This document shows positions 33,923 through 43,607 of a stretch of 64,000 bases of DNA, in pieces. Origin of the DNA: Streptomyces sp. 3214.6. Its GTDB lineage: Bacteria > Actinomycetota > Actinomycetes > Streptomycetales > Streptomycetaceae. Position numbers and translations under genes: made by a program. The stretch lies in contig NZ_LT670819.1 in the NCBI RefSeq assembly GCF_900129855.1, forward strand, positions 6,820,001 through 6,884,000, in the 5' to 3' direction. The notes beneath the pieces were generated by a model, which saw only the letters and a list, made by a program, of their open reading frames with translations, was not told the origin of the DNA and made no database searches. Within the stretch, counting starts at the first letter, position 1, and the number at the start of each line of letters is the position of its first letter.

Positions 33923-35695
33923 GGACGCTGTTGGTAAATCGGGTGCGGGCGTGACGACGGCCTGTATGACCGCGTTGGGGTTGTGCGGGCCGTCGTCGTG
34001 TTGAGGGGTGGGTTCGGTGTCGTTGCGTGGGGTGGATCTGGGGGAGATCCCGGAGGAGACCGCTCGGCTGGCACGTGCGGTCTTCCCTAAGGGCTGCCTG
34101 GTGATGCGGGTGCGGGATGTGCTCGGGCCGGTGTTCTCGGATGCCGATTTCGAGGAACTTTTCCCGGTCAGGGGGCGGCCGGTGGTGTCTCCGGCCCGGC
34201 TCGCGCTGGTTTCGGTGTTGCAGTTCGCCGAGGGGCTGACCGACCGCCAGGCCGCGCACGCGGTCCGCTCGCGCCTGGACTGGAAGTACGCCCTTTCACT
34301 GGAGTTGGCCGACACCGGATTCGACTTCTCGGTGCTCAGCGAGTTCCGTGCCCGGCTGGTCGACGGCGAGGCCGGCCAGATGGTGTTCGACGCGGTACTC
34401 CGGGCGGCTGGCGAGGCAGGGCTGGTCAAGGCGGGCAAGCGGCAGCGCACGGATGCTACCCACGTGCTGGCCGCGACGAGAGACCTGAACCGGCTGGAGT
34501 TCGTGGTCGAGACACTGCGGGCGGCATTGAACCAGGTGGCGGAGGAGACCGGGGACTGGCTGGTGACGGTGTCGCCGCCGGAGTGGTTCGACCGCTACTC
34601 GGCCCGGCCGGAGGACAGCCGTTTCCCGTCCCGGTGGGCCGCGCGCGTCGAGCACGGCGACCAGTGCGGGATTGACGGCATGACGCTGCTGAAGGCCGTC
34701 TGGTCGGCTGCGTCACCGCCCTCGTTGCGCAGCCTGCCCGCAGTGGAGTTCCTGCGGCAGACCTGGGTGCAGCAGTTCCACCACGTCGAGGGCACCGTGC
34801 GCTGGCGCGGGACGAAGGACCTCCCACCCGGTCTGATCCGCTTACGGACCCCCTACGAGCCCGAGGCCCGCACTGGCTCGAAACGGGACCTGGGCTGGTC
34901 CGGTTACAAAGTCCACCTCAGCGAGACCTGCGAGCCCGACGCCCCGCATCTGATCACCCACATTCGCACCACGCCAGCGCCGGTCAACGACGTCCTCGTC
35001 CTGGAGGACATCCACACCGCCCTGGCCGAACGGGGTCTGCTGCCGGACGAGCACCTGGTGGACGCCGGATACATCGACGCCGAACAGATCCACCACGCCC
35101 GCCGCGATCACGACATCGAGCTGGTCGGCCCGGTCAAGTCCACCACCGTGAAGGGACAGGCGAGCGGAGAAATCTTCGACAACACCCGCTTCACCATCGA
35201 CTGGGACCAGCGCCAGGCCATCTGCCCCGGCGGACAGACCAGCGTCGTCTGGCGGGAAGCCCGGAGCCAGTTCGACGCCCCGGTCACCCGGGTCCGGTTC
35301 GCCGCCCGGCACTGCGACCCCTGTGAGCTGCGGACCTCGTGCACCAGCTCCAGGACCGGCCGCAACCTGACCCTGAGACCGAAGACCGAGCACGACATCC
35401 TTCAGCAGGCCCGAATCGAGCAGGACACCGACCACTGGCGCCGACGCTACGGACACCGCGCCGGCGTCGAGGGCACCATCTCACAGGGCGTCCAGGCGTT
35501 CGGCCTGCGCAGATCCCGCTACCGCGGCCTCGCCAAAACCCGGTTGCAGCACCACTTCACCGGCGCCGCCGTCAACTTCGCCCGCATCGATGCCTGGCTC
35601 ACCGGCAGACCACTCGCCAAGACCCGCGTTTCGCCCTTCGCAGCACTCCGCCCCGCTGGATGAGTCCAGCGGGGCGGAATTAACCAACAGCGTCC
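33923..35695 (+). mobile_element. Complete IS1182-type insertion sequence
   Basis: The element is bounded by inverted repeats GGACGCTGTTGGTAAAT (left, 33923-33939) and its mirror TTAACCAACAGCGTCC (right, 35680-35695). It is flanked by a direct repeat GGGAGCG at 33916-33922 and 35696-35702, a probable 7-bp target duplication. The flanks and termini share extra G/C bases, so the exact edge could move by one to two bases. It carries a single transposase gene. The intact duplication suggests recent insertion. Confidence 0.85.
34008..35663 (+). CDS. IS1182-family transposase
   Basis: A 551-residue DDE transposase that looks intact. The N-terminal domain starts DLGEIPEETARLARAVFPKG and contains DVLGPVFSDADFEELFP. 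Catalytic-type residues are Asp in RTDATHVLAA, Asp in LVDAGYIDAEQ, and Glu in AGVEGTISQGVQAFGLRRS. A Cys cluster (CDPCELRTSC) typical of the family lies before the last block. The start could be GTG 34008 or 34017; neither has a strong ribosome-binding site. Confidence 0.92.
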   Translation: MGSVSLRGVDLGEIPEETARLARAVFPKGCLVMRVRDVLGPVFSDADFEELFPVRGRPVVSPARLALVSVLQFAEGLTDRQAAHAVRSRLDWKYALSLELADTGFDFSVLSEFRARLVDGEAGQMVFDAVLRAAGEAGLVKAGKRQRTDATHVLAATRDLNRLEFVVETLRAALNQVAEETGDWLVTVSPPEWFDRYSARPEDSRFPSRWAARVEHGDQCGIDGMTLLKAVWSAASPPSLRSLPAVEFLRQTWVQQFHHVEGTVRWRGTKDLPPGLIRLRTPYEPEARTGSKRDLGWSGYKVHLSETCEPDAPHLITHIRTTPAPVNDVLVLEDIHTALAERGLLPDEHLVDAGYIDAEQIHHARRDHDIELVGPVKSTTVKGQASGEIFDNTRFTIDWDQRQAICPGGQTSVVWREARSQFDAPVTRVRFAARHCDPCELRTSCTSSRTGRNLTLRPKTEHDILQQARIEQDTDHWRRRYGHRAGVEGTISQGVQAFGLRRSRYRGLAKTRLQHHFTGAAVNFARIDAWLTGRPLAKTRVSPFAALRPAG

Positions 35696-35737
35696 GGGAG
35701 CGGGGACGGGCCCTGAGTGGCGAGGTGGGTGCGGGGC

Positions 35738-35935
35738 TCAGTCGAGTTGGGTGACCTTGGGGTGTCGCCGGTGGACGCCGTGTCGGCCGGGGCAGGGCGA
35801 AGGGTAGATGCAGATGTTGCTGATCGTCGCGTTCGCGTACTCGCCGTAGGCGCTGGAGGCGAGTTTGCGGCCGATCCGGACGGGGCCGGTGGCGTTCCAG
35901 GGCGTCGTTGATCGACTTGTTGAGCCCGGCCTTCG
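35738..35935 (-). pseudogene. C-terminal remnant of an unrecognised gene
   Basis: One minus-strand frame reads WNATGPVRIGRKLASSAYGE and then ATISNICIYPSPCPGR, ending HPKVTQLD at a stop. It has the look of a real, Cys-containing C-terminus rather than a shadow of another gene. No start or upstream domain is present and I do not recognise the family. It abuts the IS target duplication, so it may be part of a locus broken by rearrangement before the IS arrived. Confidence 0.4.
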
Positions 35936-36180
35936 CGGCGGCCCCGGAGCCTACTTCCTGTCCCAGGCGGAGAAGCAGGCGTCGGTGCTGAATCCGGGCT
36001 ACGGGACATCGGTCAGCCGGGACATGTGCCTCGACTGCATTTCCTGGTTCCAGAGCAGAGCCCGGCAACTCGGAGTGCCGATATTCGTCTCCGATCCGGC
36101 CGGCGTCTCCATCGCGGAGTTGCTCGAGCGGGCCGAAGCGGCCCATGCCCGGGGCGACCTGGTGGGTGCGGGGAACTGAT
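35919..36180 (+). pseudogene. Degraded deaminase-type toxin domain
   Basis: The plus strand encodes YFLSQAEKQASVLNPGYGTS then VSRDMCLDCISWFQSRARQL and GVPIFVSDPAGV. This resembles the C-terminal deaminase domains of bacterial polymorphic toxins, whose active site is HAE...CxxC. Here the zinc-ligand CLDC is kept, but the expected His of HAEKQ is Gln. The text after SDPAGV changes character and stops at 36178-36180. No N-terminal toxin or secretion domain is present, so this is a toxin-cassette relic. Confidence 0.55.
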
Positions 36181-36535
36181 ATTTCCACGCAAAACGCCGT
36201 TGGAGCGGCGGGTGCGGCGGACCGGATCACGGCCCTTGTACCCGGGTTGGAGTCGGCTGTCGCCCAAGGGGACGCTGACGCGAAGGCGCTTCTCGCCGCT
36301 GTTCTCCTTGACCGAGGGAGCGACCTGGGCCGGGCCGCCCGCCTTTTCGGCGAGGCGGCCGACGCGGGCGTTGTGGAGGGCATGCGTGAATGGGGATTCA
36401 TGCTGACCAACGGCGTCGGTGTGGAACGCGATCCGGTGCGGGCAAACGTCCTGTTCCGGAAAGCGGCCGAAGCCGGGGACGGTTACGCCGCTTTCAATCT
36501 CTCCGTCAATTGCTATCAGGGGGAGCGGCACTGTC
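36145..36535 (+). pseudogene. Sel1/TPR-repeat protein fragment
   Basis: The frame contains AKALLAAVLLDRGSDLGRAA, FGEAADAGVVEGMREWGF, MLTNGVGVERDPVRANVLFR and KAAEAGDGYAAFNLS, which are Sel1-like repeats. It then passes into unrelated Arg-rich text. The 5' end overlaps the deaminase relic and no ribosome-binding site is visible. It is probably a broken piece of a TPR protein rather than an expressed gene. Confidence 0.5.
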
Positions 36536-36615
36536 ACACCCGGCGGCCAAGGCCCCGATCGCGGTCATCGCCCTTTGCCGCCACCGAAGTTGATCGTGTG
36601 TCAGGAGCTGATGCC

Positions 36616-36825
36616 ATGAGCCTGCCGGCCGCCTTCGCGGACTTCTCCGGCGACCAGCGGTACGACGAGGGCCCCATCGGCTATCGCGGGACGCCGGTCC
36701 CCGCGCCCGAGGCCCCCGCCCTCCCGGGGCCGCGGCCGGCCGAGGACCTGGAGGCGGCCGTGCAGTCGCTGACCGACACCGCCCAGACCCTCGCCGCCCT
36801 GGCGGCCCGCCTGCGCCTGGGCTGA
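36616..36825 (+). CDS. Small hypothetical protein
   Basis: A 69-residue protein (start MSLPAAFADFSGD, end LAALAARLRLG) with a Pro-rich middle and a short amphipathic C-terminal helix. CAGGAG lies eight bases before the ATG. The same frame is open upstream through the Sel1 fragment, but the ribosome-binding site favours an independent start. I do not recognise the family. A GCTCACTT/AAGTGAGC hairpin at 36848-36864 lies just beyond, overlapping the stop codon of the convergent sortase gene. Confidence 0.5.
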   Translation: MSLPAAFADFSGDQRYDEGPIGYRGTPVPAPEAPALPGPRPAEDLEAAVQSLTDTAQTLAALAARLRLG

Positions 36826-36854
36826 GCGGGCCGGCCGGCCGGGCTCAGCTCACT

Positions 36855-37505
36855 TCAAGTGAGCGTCGCGTAGACGATGAGGTTGTTCACCGGGTGGCCC
36901 TGGGCGTCGAAGTCGCCGTCACAGGTGATCAGCCGCAGCGCGCGGTCCTGGGTGGGGCCGTAGACCTTCTGGGTGGGGAAGGCGGTCTTGCTGACGCTCT
37001 CGGTGCCCGTGACCGTGAAGTGCGCCGACTTTCCCCGCACATCGGTGACGGTGATGTCCGCGCCCTCGGCGATCTTGTGCAGGTCGTGGAAGACGGCCTT
37101 GCCGAAGCGGGTGTCGTTGTGGCCGATGATGACGGCCGCACCGGGTTCACCGGGCACGGAACCGCCGGTGTACCAGCCGGCCGTCATGCCCTTCTCGGCG
37201 GGCGGGACCTCGACGGCGCCGTCCGTGGCGAGGCCGAGCTTCATCAGCGAACTGTTGATGCCGAGCGAGGGGATGGCCACCGCGGCGGGGGCCGCGGGCC
37301 GCTCGGCCGGCGCGGTGCCGCCGCCGGCGGGCACGGGGGCCCCGGCGGCGGACGGGGCGGCGGCGGAGGCGACCGGCACGGCGGGCTTCTCGGAGGCGGA
37401 CGAGCAGCCGGTGAGCACGGCGAGGGCCACGGGTGCCACGAGGGCGATGCGGGCAAGGGCCGGCAGCGTGCCGAAGCGCCGTACCGGAGAGGGTGCAGGG
37501 GACAC
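36855..37505 (-). CDS. Class F sortase, predicted lipoprotein
   Basis: A 216-residue sortase-fold transpeptidase. The catalytic region shows IIGHNDT (His) and LRLITCDGDFD (Cys in a TLxTC-like motif). The start chosen is GTG 37505, with GGAG six bases upstream; longer starts lack one. The N-terminus then reads as a signal ending in LTGC, a lipobox, so the enzyme may be lipid-anchored rather than held by a transmembrane helix. A Pro/Ala-rich linker follows. It sits between a membrane-anchored partner and a two-component system. Confidence 0.85.
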   Translation of the reverse strand: MSPAPSPVRRFGTLPALARIALVAPVALAVLTGCSSASEKPAVPVASAAAPSAAGAPVPAGGGTAPAERPAAPAAVAIPSLGINSSLMKLGLATDGAVEVPPAEKGMTAGWYTGGSVPGEPGAAVIIGHNDTRFGKAVFHDLHKIAEGADITVTDVRGKSAHFTVTGTESVSKTAFPTQKVYGPTQDRALRLITCDGDFDAQGHPVNNLIVYATLT

Positions 37506-37599
37506 GACGGACTCCAGAGCAGGGATGGGTGCAACAGGCGATGGCGCCGCCCGACGAGGGACGGCGCCACAGATGTGTCCGGTCGGACGGCGGGCCGGA

Positions 37600-38010
37600 T
37601 CAGCCCTCGCGGCGTCCGGCGGCACGGCGACGGATCACGACAGTGCCCGCACCCGCGAGCAGCAGGGCGCCGGCGGCCGAACCGGCAAGAGCGGTGGTGC
37701 TGGTACCGCCGTCCTCGACCACGGCCTCTCCGGCGTCGACGCCGCCGCGCGGCATCCGCTTCTCGGCCTCGCCCTTGCGGGCCTCGTCCACCGCGGCCGC
37801 CTTGCGCTTCTGCGCCGCGTCCTCCTCCAGCTTCTTGGCGAGGTCCTCCTTCTCCTTCGCCGCGTCCGAGTCGTCGGTTCCCATGACGGCGCTCGCCGAC
37901 GGGGTCGGGCCGTCGGCGAGCGCCGCGCCGGCCGGGGCGAGCAGGGCGCTGGCCGCGACGGCGGTCAGGACGGCGAAACGCAGGGTGAGACGGCGGGGCA
38001 TGCGGGACAT
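37600..38010 (-). CDS. Secreted, C-terminally membrane-anchored Lys/Glu-rich protein
   Basis: A 136-residue protein with a cleavable signal peptide (about residues 1-33), a charged Lys/Glu/Ala-rich helical region, and a C-terminal hydrophobic segment ending RRRAAGRREG. The end looks like a sortase-substrate tail, but no LPxTG or LAxTG is present before the helix (text there is GTSTTALAG). GGAG eight bases upstream sets ATG 38010. It is co-directional with the sortase 95 bp downstream. It may be a non-canonical substrate or partner of that sortase. Confidence 0.7.
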   Translation of the reverse strand: MSRMPRRLTLRFAVLTAVAASALLAPAGAALADGPTPSASAVMGTDDSDAAKEKEDLAKKLEEDAAQKRKAAAVDEARKGEAEKRMPRGGVDAGEAVVEDGGTSTTALAGSAAGALLLAGAGTVVIRRRAAGRREG

Positions 38011-38100
38011 GTAGGACTCCAGTTCTGGCCCGGCCTCGGTGGCCGCGGGCATGACCGAAGACTCGCGACCACTTGTGAGGAACCTGTCAGAGCGCCGTGG

Positions 38101-40270
38101 TCATCGCATCAGGGTGGTTTCGGGGTCGGGCAGGGCCGGCAGCCTCAGGGTGAAGACCGAGCCCAGTCCCTCGGTGCTCACCACGTCCACCGTGCCGCCG
38201 TGCGCCTCGGCGAGCTTGAGGACGATCGCCAGGCCGAGCCCGCTGCCGCCGGTGCTGCGGTTGCGGGACTTCTCCGCCCGCCAGAAGCGGTCGAACACAT
38301 GCGGGAGGTCGTCCGCCGGGATGCCGCTGCCGGTGTCGGCGACCTCCACGGCCACCTCGTCCCCGGCCTTGTTCACATACGCGCGCAGCGTCACCCGGCC
38401 ACCGGGTGGGGTGTGGCGTACGGCGTTGGAGAGCAGGTTGCTGACGGCCTGCCGCAGCCGCACCGGATCGGCCTCGATCAGCGGCGGAGCCGTCGGCGCG
38501 GGGGAGTCGGGCGGCGTGGAGTGCCGCAGGGTGACGCCCGCGGTCTCGGCCGGCGCCTGGTGCGCCGCGGCGACCTGGCCGAGCAGCTCGTCCACGCGCA
38601 CCGGCTCCAGGTGCAGCCGCAGCGCGCCCGCGTCGGCCGCCCCCAGGTCCTGCAGATCGTTGATGAGGTGTTGGAGCTGCACCGCCTCGTCGAGGAGCGA
38701 GGAGACGAACGCCGGGTCCGGCTCGGCCAGCCCGTCGTGCGCGGCCTCCAGCCAGCCGCGGATGTTGCTCAGTGGGGTACGCAGCTCGTGGGCGACGTCG
38801 CTGACCATCGCCTTGCGCTGTTCCTCCAGCCGGGTCCGGTGCGCGGCCATGTCGTTGAACGCCGCCGCCAGCCGTCCGATCTCGTTGTCCGCGCCGACCG
38901 GCACGGGCGCCGAGTCCAGCCCGTCCCGCATCCGCTGGGCGGCGCCGGTGAGCGCGTGCAGTGGGCGCACGAGCCGGGCTCCGGCGAGCATCGACGCGCC
39001 GACGGTGAGGGCGAGGACGAGGGCCGTGACACCGGCGATGCGGGCGGTGCTGGCCGGGGAGAGGTCGAAACCGGGCACGCTGACGGCGCCGGGCCCGTCG
39101 ATGAACAGCAGTGCGGGCGCGGCGACATACGCGGTGAGCTGCTCGCGGCGGGCGCTGCCGACGCAGGCGGCCACGGCCCGGTCGTACCCGCTGTCGCGCA
39201 CCTTCCTCGGGTTGTCCGTCACGCCGTCCCTCGTGCCGTCGGTCGCGTCGGAACTCAGGTCTTCGCCCCGGCCGGCGGCCGCGGCCGCGGCGGCCTCCCG
39301 GTCTTCGGCGACCTTCCGCTGGAGCACCTCCTTGTCGGTCATGTCCTCGGTGATGCCGGTGTCCGGGACGGGGACCGGCGCCGACGCGCCGACGTCCGTG
39401 CCGTCCTGCCCGTATCCCCGCTCCCAGGACAGGCCCAGGTTCAGCTTCACACCCGTGCGGCCCTGCCGTTTCAGACAGGCGCCGGCGAGCAGTTCGAGCG
39501 CGCGCAGGGCCTTCTCCTCGGTCGGGGTGGCCTCGGCGGCCCCGCTGATCGCCAGACACTTCAGTTCCAGGGAGCGGTCGGTGGCGTCGCTCACGAACTG
39601 GACGCGGGGCCGCCCGCTAGGGCTCTGGACGACGTCCGCGGCGATGCCCGCCTCGGCGAGGCAGCCCACGCTGCGGGCGGTGGCCCTGCGCAGGGCCGCA
39701 CGCTCCTTCGCGGGCAGCAGGAACGGACCCACGGCCCGTGGGTCGACGCGGTCCGCGCCGACCGGAACGGCGTCGGGCACCAGCACGGTGTCGACCGACA
39801 GCGGGTCGACGACCGCCGACGCCTGCGACGGCAGCGAGGCGGTGGACGCGGTGGACGAGTCGCCGTCGGTGTGGGCGGAGTCGAGGAGCGGGCGCCGGTC
39901 CTCGGTGGTCAGCACGATGCGGCGTCCGGACTGCTGGGCCAGTTTCCGGACGGTGGCGTCGGCGCCGACCCAGTCGGGATGGCCGGCCGCGTAACCCAGC
40001 AGGGTGTTGTAGATCTTCGCGTCGGCGCTGAGGTTCTGCCCCTGCTCCTGGCGGATCGCGACGGTGGTCGTCTGCACGGCGAGCCAGGCGGTGGCGGCGA
40101 CCGAGCAGAAGGCCACCAGCGCCGACACGGTCAGCAGCCGGCCGAGCAGGCTCCGGCGAAGCGGCAGCCGCGCCCGCCCGGCCCGGCGGTCCCGCTCGTC
40201 ACGCTGATCACGCTTCTCACGCGGGTCCTGCTGCTCACGCTTCTCACGCGGGTCCTGCTGCTCACCCTTC

Positions 40271-40284
<14 letters not shown>
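38101..40284 (-). CDS. Sensor histidine kinase with large extracytoplasmic domain
   Basis: A 727-residue kinase. An Arg/Gln/Lys-rich cytoplasmic N-terminus with 9-residue repeats leads to a membrane helix at about 47-68. An extracytoplasmic region of some 330 residues contains several Cys, and a second helix lies at about 405-425. Then come HAMP, the HisKA box with phospho-acceptor His499 (VAHELRTPL), and an HATPase domain with NLLSNAVRHT, DTGSGIP and GGSGLGLAIV. It starts at GTG 40284 and overlaps the response-regulator stop by 14 bp. Signals for the sortase locus are plausible targets. Confidence 0.92.
40211..40275 (-). repeat. 27-bp tandem repeat at the kinase N-terminus
   Basis: Two full copies and part of a third of a 27-bp unit encode the repeated peptide EKREQQDPR. 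The repeat is in frame within the first 25 codons of the histidine kinase, so copy-number changes would keep the gene open. Confidence 0.85.
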
Positions 40285-41011
<727 letters not shown>

Positions 41012-41097
41012 GCCGAGGATCGTAAGCGAGCACCGCACCGGGGGACGGCGGTAAGTGGCTTTGCCCCGAAGGGAGTTCCGCGGGCGCGCGCCCCGCG

Positions 41098-41985
41098 TCA
41101 GTCCGCGGCCGGCCCTGCGCGAAAGGCGTCCAGTACGGCTTCCAGCTGAGGCAGCGGTTCGGCGCCGACGACGCGCAGGACGACCGTGTCCGCGCCGGCC
41201 GCCGCCAGGGCGCGGATGTCGCCGACGGCCTGCGCGGGCGTCCCGGAGACGGTGAAGACCTCCTCCTGCGGGCGGCCCAGCCAGGCGCCGTGGCCCTCGG
41301 TGTGGGGGTGCAGGGTCCGGGCGACCTCGTCGGGGTCGTCACCCACGCACGTGAAGGAGAACACCGTGAGGGTGTGGTCGCTCCCGGCGCCGCCCTTCGC
41401 CGTCAGCTCGCGGATGTTCTCCAGGTCGCTCGGGCCGTGGCCCTCGGCGATCAGGGTGCCGTCCGCGACCCGGCCGGACAGTTCGAGGGACCGCGGCCGG
41501 ACCACCCCGGCCACCACCGGCGGCACCTGCACCGGCGGATGCACCAACTGGACGCCGTCCAGCCGGACTTCCCGCCCGTCCACCTCAACCCGCTCGCCGC
41601 GCAGCAGCGCACGCACGGAGGTGATCGTCTCCTCCAGCAGGGCCAGCGGCGACCGGGGCGCGACACCGACCGAGACCATCCACTCCCGCACCCCGTGCCC
41701 GACGCCCGCCACGAGCCGCCCCGGGAACACCCGGGCCAGCGTGGCCAGTTCCATCGCCAGCAACGCCGGACTGCGCAACGGGGCGGGGGCGATCCCGATG
41801 CCGACGCGCAGCCGCTCGGTCGCACCCAACGCGACGGCCGCCGCCGACAGACCGCCGTTCCACCCGAGGTCCTCGACCACCCACAGATCGTCCACGCCGA
41901 GCGCCTCGACCCGCCGCGCGAATTCGGGGAGCCCTTCCGGCGCCCAGTCGCGGTCGAACATCACACCGATCCGTAGGTTCGTCAT
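41098..41985 (-). CDS. LLM-class (F420-dependent type) oxidoreductase
   Basis: A 295-residue TIM-barrel luciferase-like monooxygenase/reductase. The start LRIGVMFDRDWAPEGLPEFA and the GVGHGVREWM and GGAGSDHTLTVFSF regions are typical of actinobacterial F420-dependent members. No ribosome-binding site precedes ATG 41985. Instead a -10 TAGGTT ends seven bases before the ATG, pointing to a leaderless mRNA. The substrate is unknown. It is divergent from a small membrane-protein gene. Confidence 0.85.
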   Translation of the reverse strand: MTNLRIGVMFDRDWAPEGLPEFARRVEALGVDDLWVVEDLGWNGGLSAAAVALGATERLRVGIGIAPAPLRSPALLAMELATLARVFPGRLVAGVGHGVREWMVSVGVAPRSPLALLEETITSVRALLRGERVEVDGREVRLDGVQLVHPPVQVPPVVAGVVRPRSLELSGRVADGTLIAEGHGPSDLENIRELTAKGGAGSDHTLTVFSFTCVGDDPDEVARTLHPHTEGHGAWLGRPQEEVFTVSGTPAQAVGDIRALAAAGADTVVLRVVGAEPLPQLEAVLDAFRAGPAAD

Positions 41986-42022
41986 GTCCAGGAACCTACG
42001 GGGTGGGCGACGGTTGGATCAA
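41971..42022 (-). promoter_or_regulatory. Leaderless promoter with palindrome over start codon
   Basis: On the minus strand TTGATC (42017-42022), an 18-bp spacer and TAGGTT (41993-41998) place the transcription start at the ATG. A perfect inverted repeat CCGTAGGTTC/GAACCTACGG (41971-41980 and 41992-42001) covers both the -10 and the first codons. A repressor bound there would block initiation. Confidence 0.65.
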
Positions 42023-42190
42023 CGGCGTATGCCACGGCCCGGCCGAGACACCGGCCGAACAACCGCGCCGTGCAGCAGAGGCGCGCGACGGGACGGCAGG
42101 CGGCCCCACCCCATGCCTCGTCTCCCGCCAACCGGGCGGGCCCTCCCGGCGGGTCCGGCATGGCGTCATGCCGAGGCGCATCCTGCCCGG

Positions 42191-42817
42191 ATGCTGATGA
42201 CCATGGACGACGACCGCCCCCGCCTCCAAGAAGTCCGGCCATCGACATCCCTTGGCGCGGCCCCTGACACGTCCGGTCAGTCGGGGGTCATCGGCATCGC
42301 GCTCGCCGCCGTGCTGACGGCCGCCCTCGCGCAGGGTTCCTGGCAGTGGTTCGCCACCTACATCGGGGTGACGCTTCTCGCGGTGATCTTCTCCTACTAC
42401 CGACCGCCGACATGGACGCCCGGCCTCGCATCCGTGTACATGCGGAGTCTGGCCGCGTTCTCACTGGTCGTCGGCCTGTGCGTGGCGATCACCCTGACCC
42501 CCGTGCTGCAGCGCTCGCCGTGGCTGTTTCCGATGCCAGGCACGCGACGCGGCTGCCCTGAGACGGGCAAGTACGAGGGCATCCAGGCCGAGGCCGCGCT
42601 GGCGAACCTGGTCGGCCGCGACAAATCCGCCCTGGCCCACGCCCAGCAGGCCAGGATCCATGAGGCCGTCGCCGACTGCCTGTCAGCGACGACAACCCTG
42701 TGGCTGCCGGCATACGCCTTCGGGGCGGCGGTACTGGTGGGTCTGGGCATGTGGTGCATGGACCGAACCCGGACGAGGAGGAACACGGCCGCCGCTACAT
42801 CCCTCCAACGGACGTGA
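42191..42817 (+). CDS. Small four-helix membrane protein of unknown function
   Basis: About 208 residues with four hydrophobic segments: VIGIALAAVLTAALAQG, FATYIGVTLLAVIF, LAAFSLVVGLCVAITL and LPAYAFGAAVLVGLGMWC. Between the third and fourth lies an outer loop with Cys (RRGCPETGKYE, ADCLSA). Starts at 42191, 42197 and 42203 are all possible, and none has a clear ribosome-binding site. I do not recognise the family. Confidence 0.65.
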   Translation: MLMTMDDDRPRLQEVRPSTSLGAAPDTSGQSGVIGIALAAVLTAALAQGSWQWFATYIGVTLLAVIFSYYRPPTWTPGLASVYMRSLAAFSLVVGLCVAITLTPVLQRSPWLFPMPGTRRGCPETGKYEGIQAEAALANLVGRDKSALAHAQQARIHEAVADCLSATTTLWLPAYAFGAAVLVGLGMWCMDRTRTRRNTAAATSLQRT

Positions 42818-42847
42818 CCGGCCACCAGCGAGTCCGCAGTAAAACCG

Positions 42848-42853
42848 TAGGCT
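42848..42853 (+). promoter_or_regulatory. -10 element of a likely leaderless promoter
   Basis: TAGGCT lies six bases ahead of GTG 42860 and nine ahead of ATG 42863, with no ribosome-binding site between. This matches leaderless Streptomyces promoters. A convincing -35 is not seen. Confidence 0.5.
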
Positions 42854-42859
42854 CCCGAT

Positions 42860-43525
42860 GTGATGGAAACCATTGTGTTCGACGTCGGCGAGACGATCAC
42901 GCGGGACGATCGATACTGGGGCTCCTGGGCCGACTGGCTGGGAATCCCCCGCCACACCCTTTCCGCTCTCGTAGGCGCCGTCGTCGCAGAGGGTCGGGAC
43001 AACGCCGACGCTCTGCGGCTTGCGCGGCCAGGCATCGACGTCGGGGCCGAATACCGTGCACGTGAAGCGGCCGGGCGCGGCGAGCATCTCGACGAAGGCG
43101 ATCTCTACGACGACGTCAGGCCGTCCCTCGCGGCACTCCGCAGCGCTGGAGTGCGCGTCGTCATCGCAGGCAACCAGACCGCGTGCGCCGGTGAGTTGCT
43201 ACGGGACCTGGACCTTCCGGCGGACGTGATCGTGACGTCCGGGGAGTGGGGAGTCGCCAAGCCTCAGCCGGAGTTCTTCGGACGGGTGCTGGAGGTCGCG
43301 AACGCTCCAGCAGACCGGACTCTGTACGTGGGTGATCACCCAGCCAACGACGTCTTCCCGGCGAAGGCGGCGGGGCTGCGCGTCGCACACCTTCGGCGCG
43401 GGCCCTGGGGTCACCTGTGGGCCGATGACCCGGAGGTCGTGGCGGCGGCGGACTGGCGGATCGACAGCCTCTCCGAACTCATTGCGATCGCGGAAGCTGC
43501 CTCATGGGACGGCCGGTCCCACTAG
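42860..43525 (+). CDS. HAD-family hydrolase
   Basis: A 221-residue haloacid-dehalogenase-like phosphatase. Motif I is FDVGETIT, where the second Asp is replaced (DVGET, as in one HAD subgroup). Motif II is IAGNQ, the motif III Lys is in GVAKPQPEFF, and motif IV is YVGDHPANDV. The start is GTG 42860 or ATG 42863. It precedes the XRE regulator of the graspetide locus by about 80 bp on the same strand. Substrate unknown. Confidence 0.85.
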   Translation: MMETIVFDVGETITRDDRYWGSWADWLGIPRHTLSALVGAVVAEGRDNADALRLARPGIDVGAEYRAREAAGRGEHLDEGDLYDDVRPSLAALRSAGVRVVIAGNQTACAGELLRDLDLPADVIVTSGEWGVAKPQPEFFGRVLEVANAPADRTLYVGDHPANDVFPAKAAGLRVAHLRRGPWGHLWADDPEVVAAADWRIDSLSELIAIAEAASWDGRSH

Positions 43526-43607
43526 CCCTGAGCGAAGAGACCATGCGCTTACTTGCAGCGTATCCATGCGGGTACGGTTTGGAGCGGACGGCCGAAAGGG
43601 AGCACGA

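Noticed and set aside
34008..35663. IS element as part of a larger composite transposon
   Set aside because: Only one copy is present in the window and its direct repeats lie immediately at the two ends of the single element.
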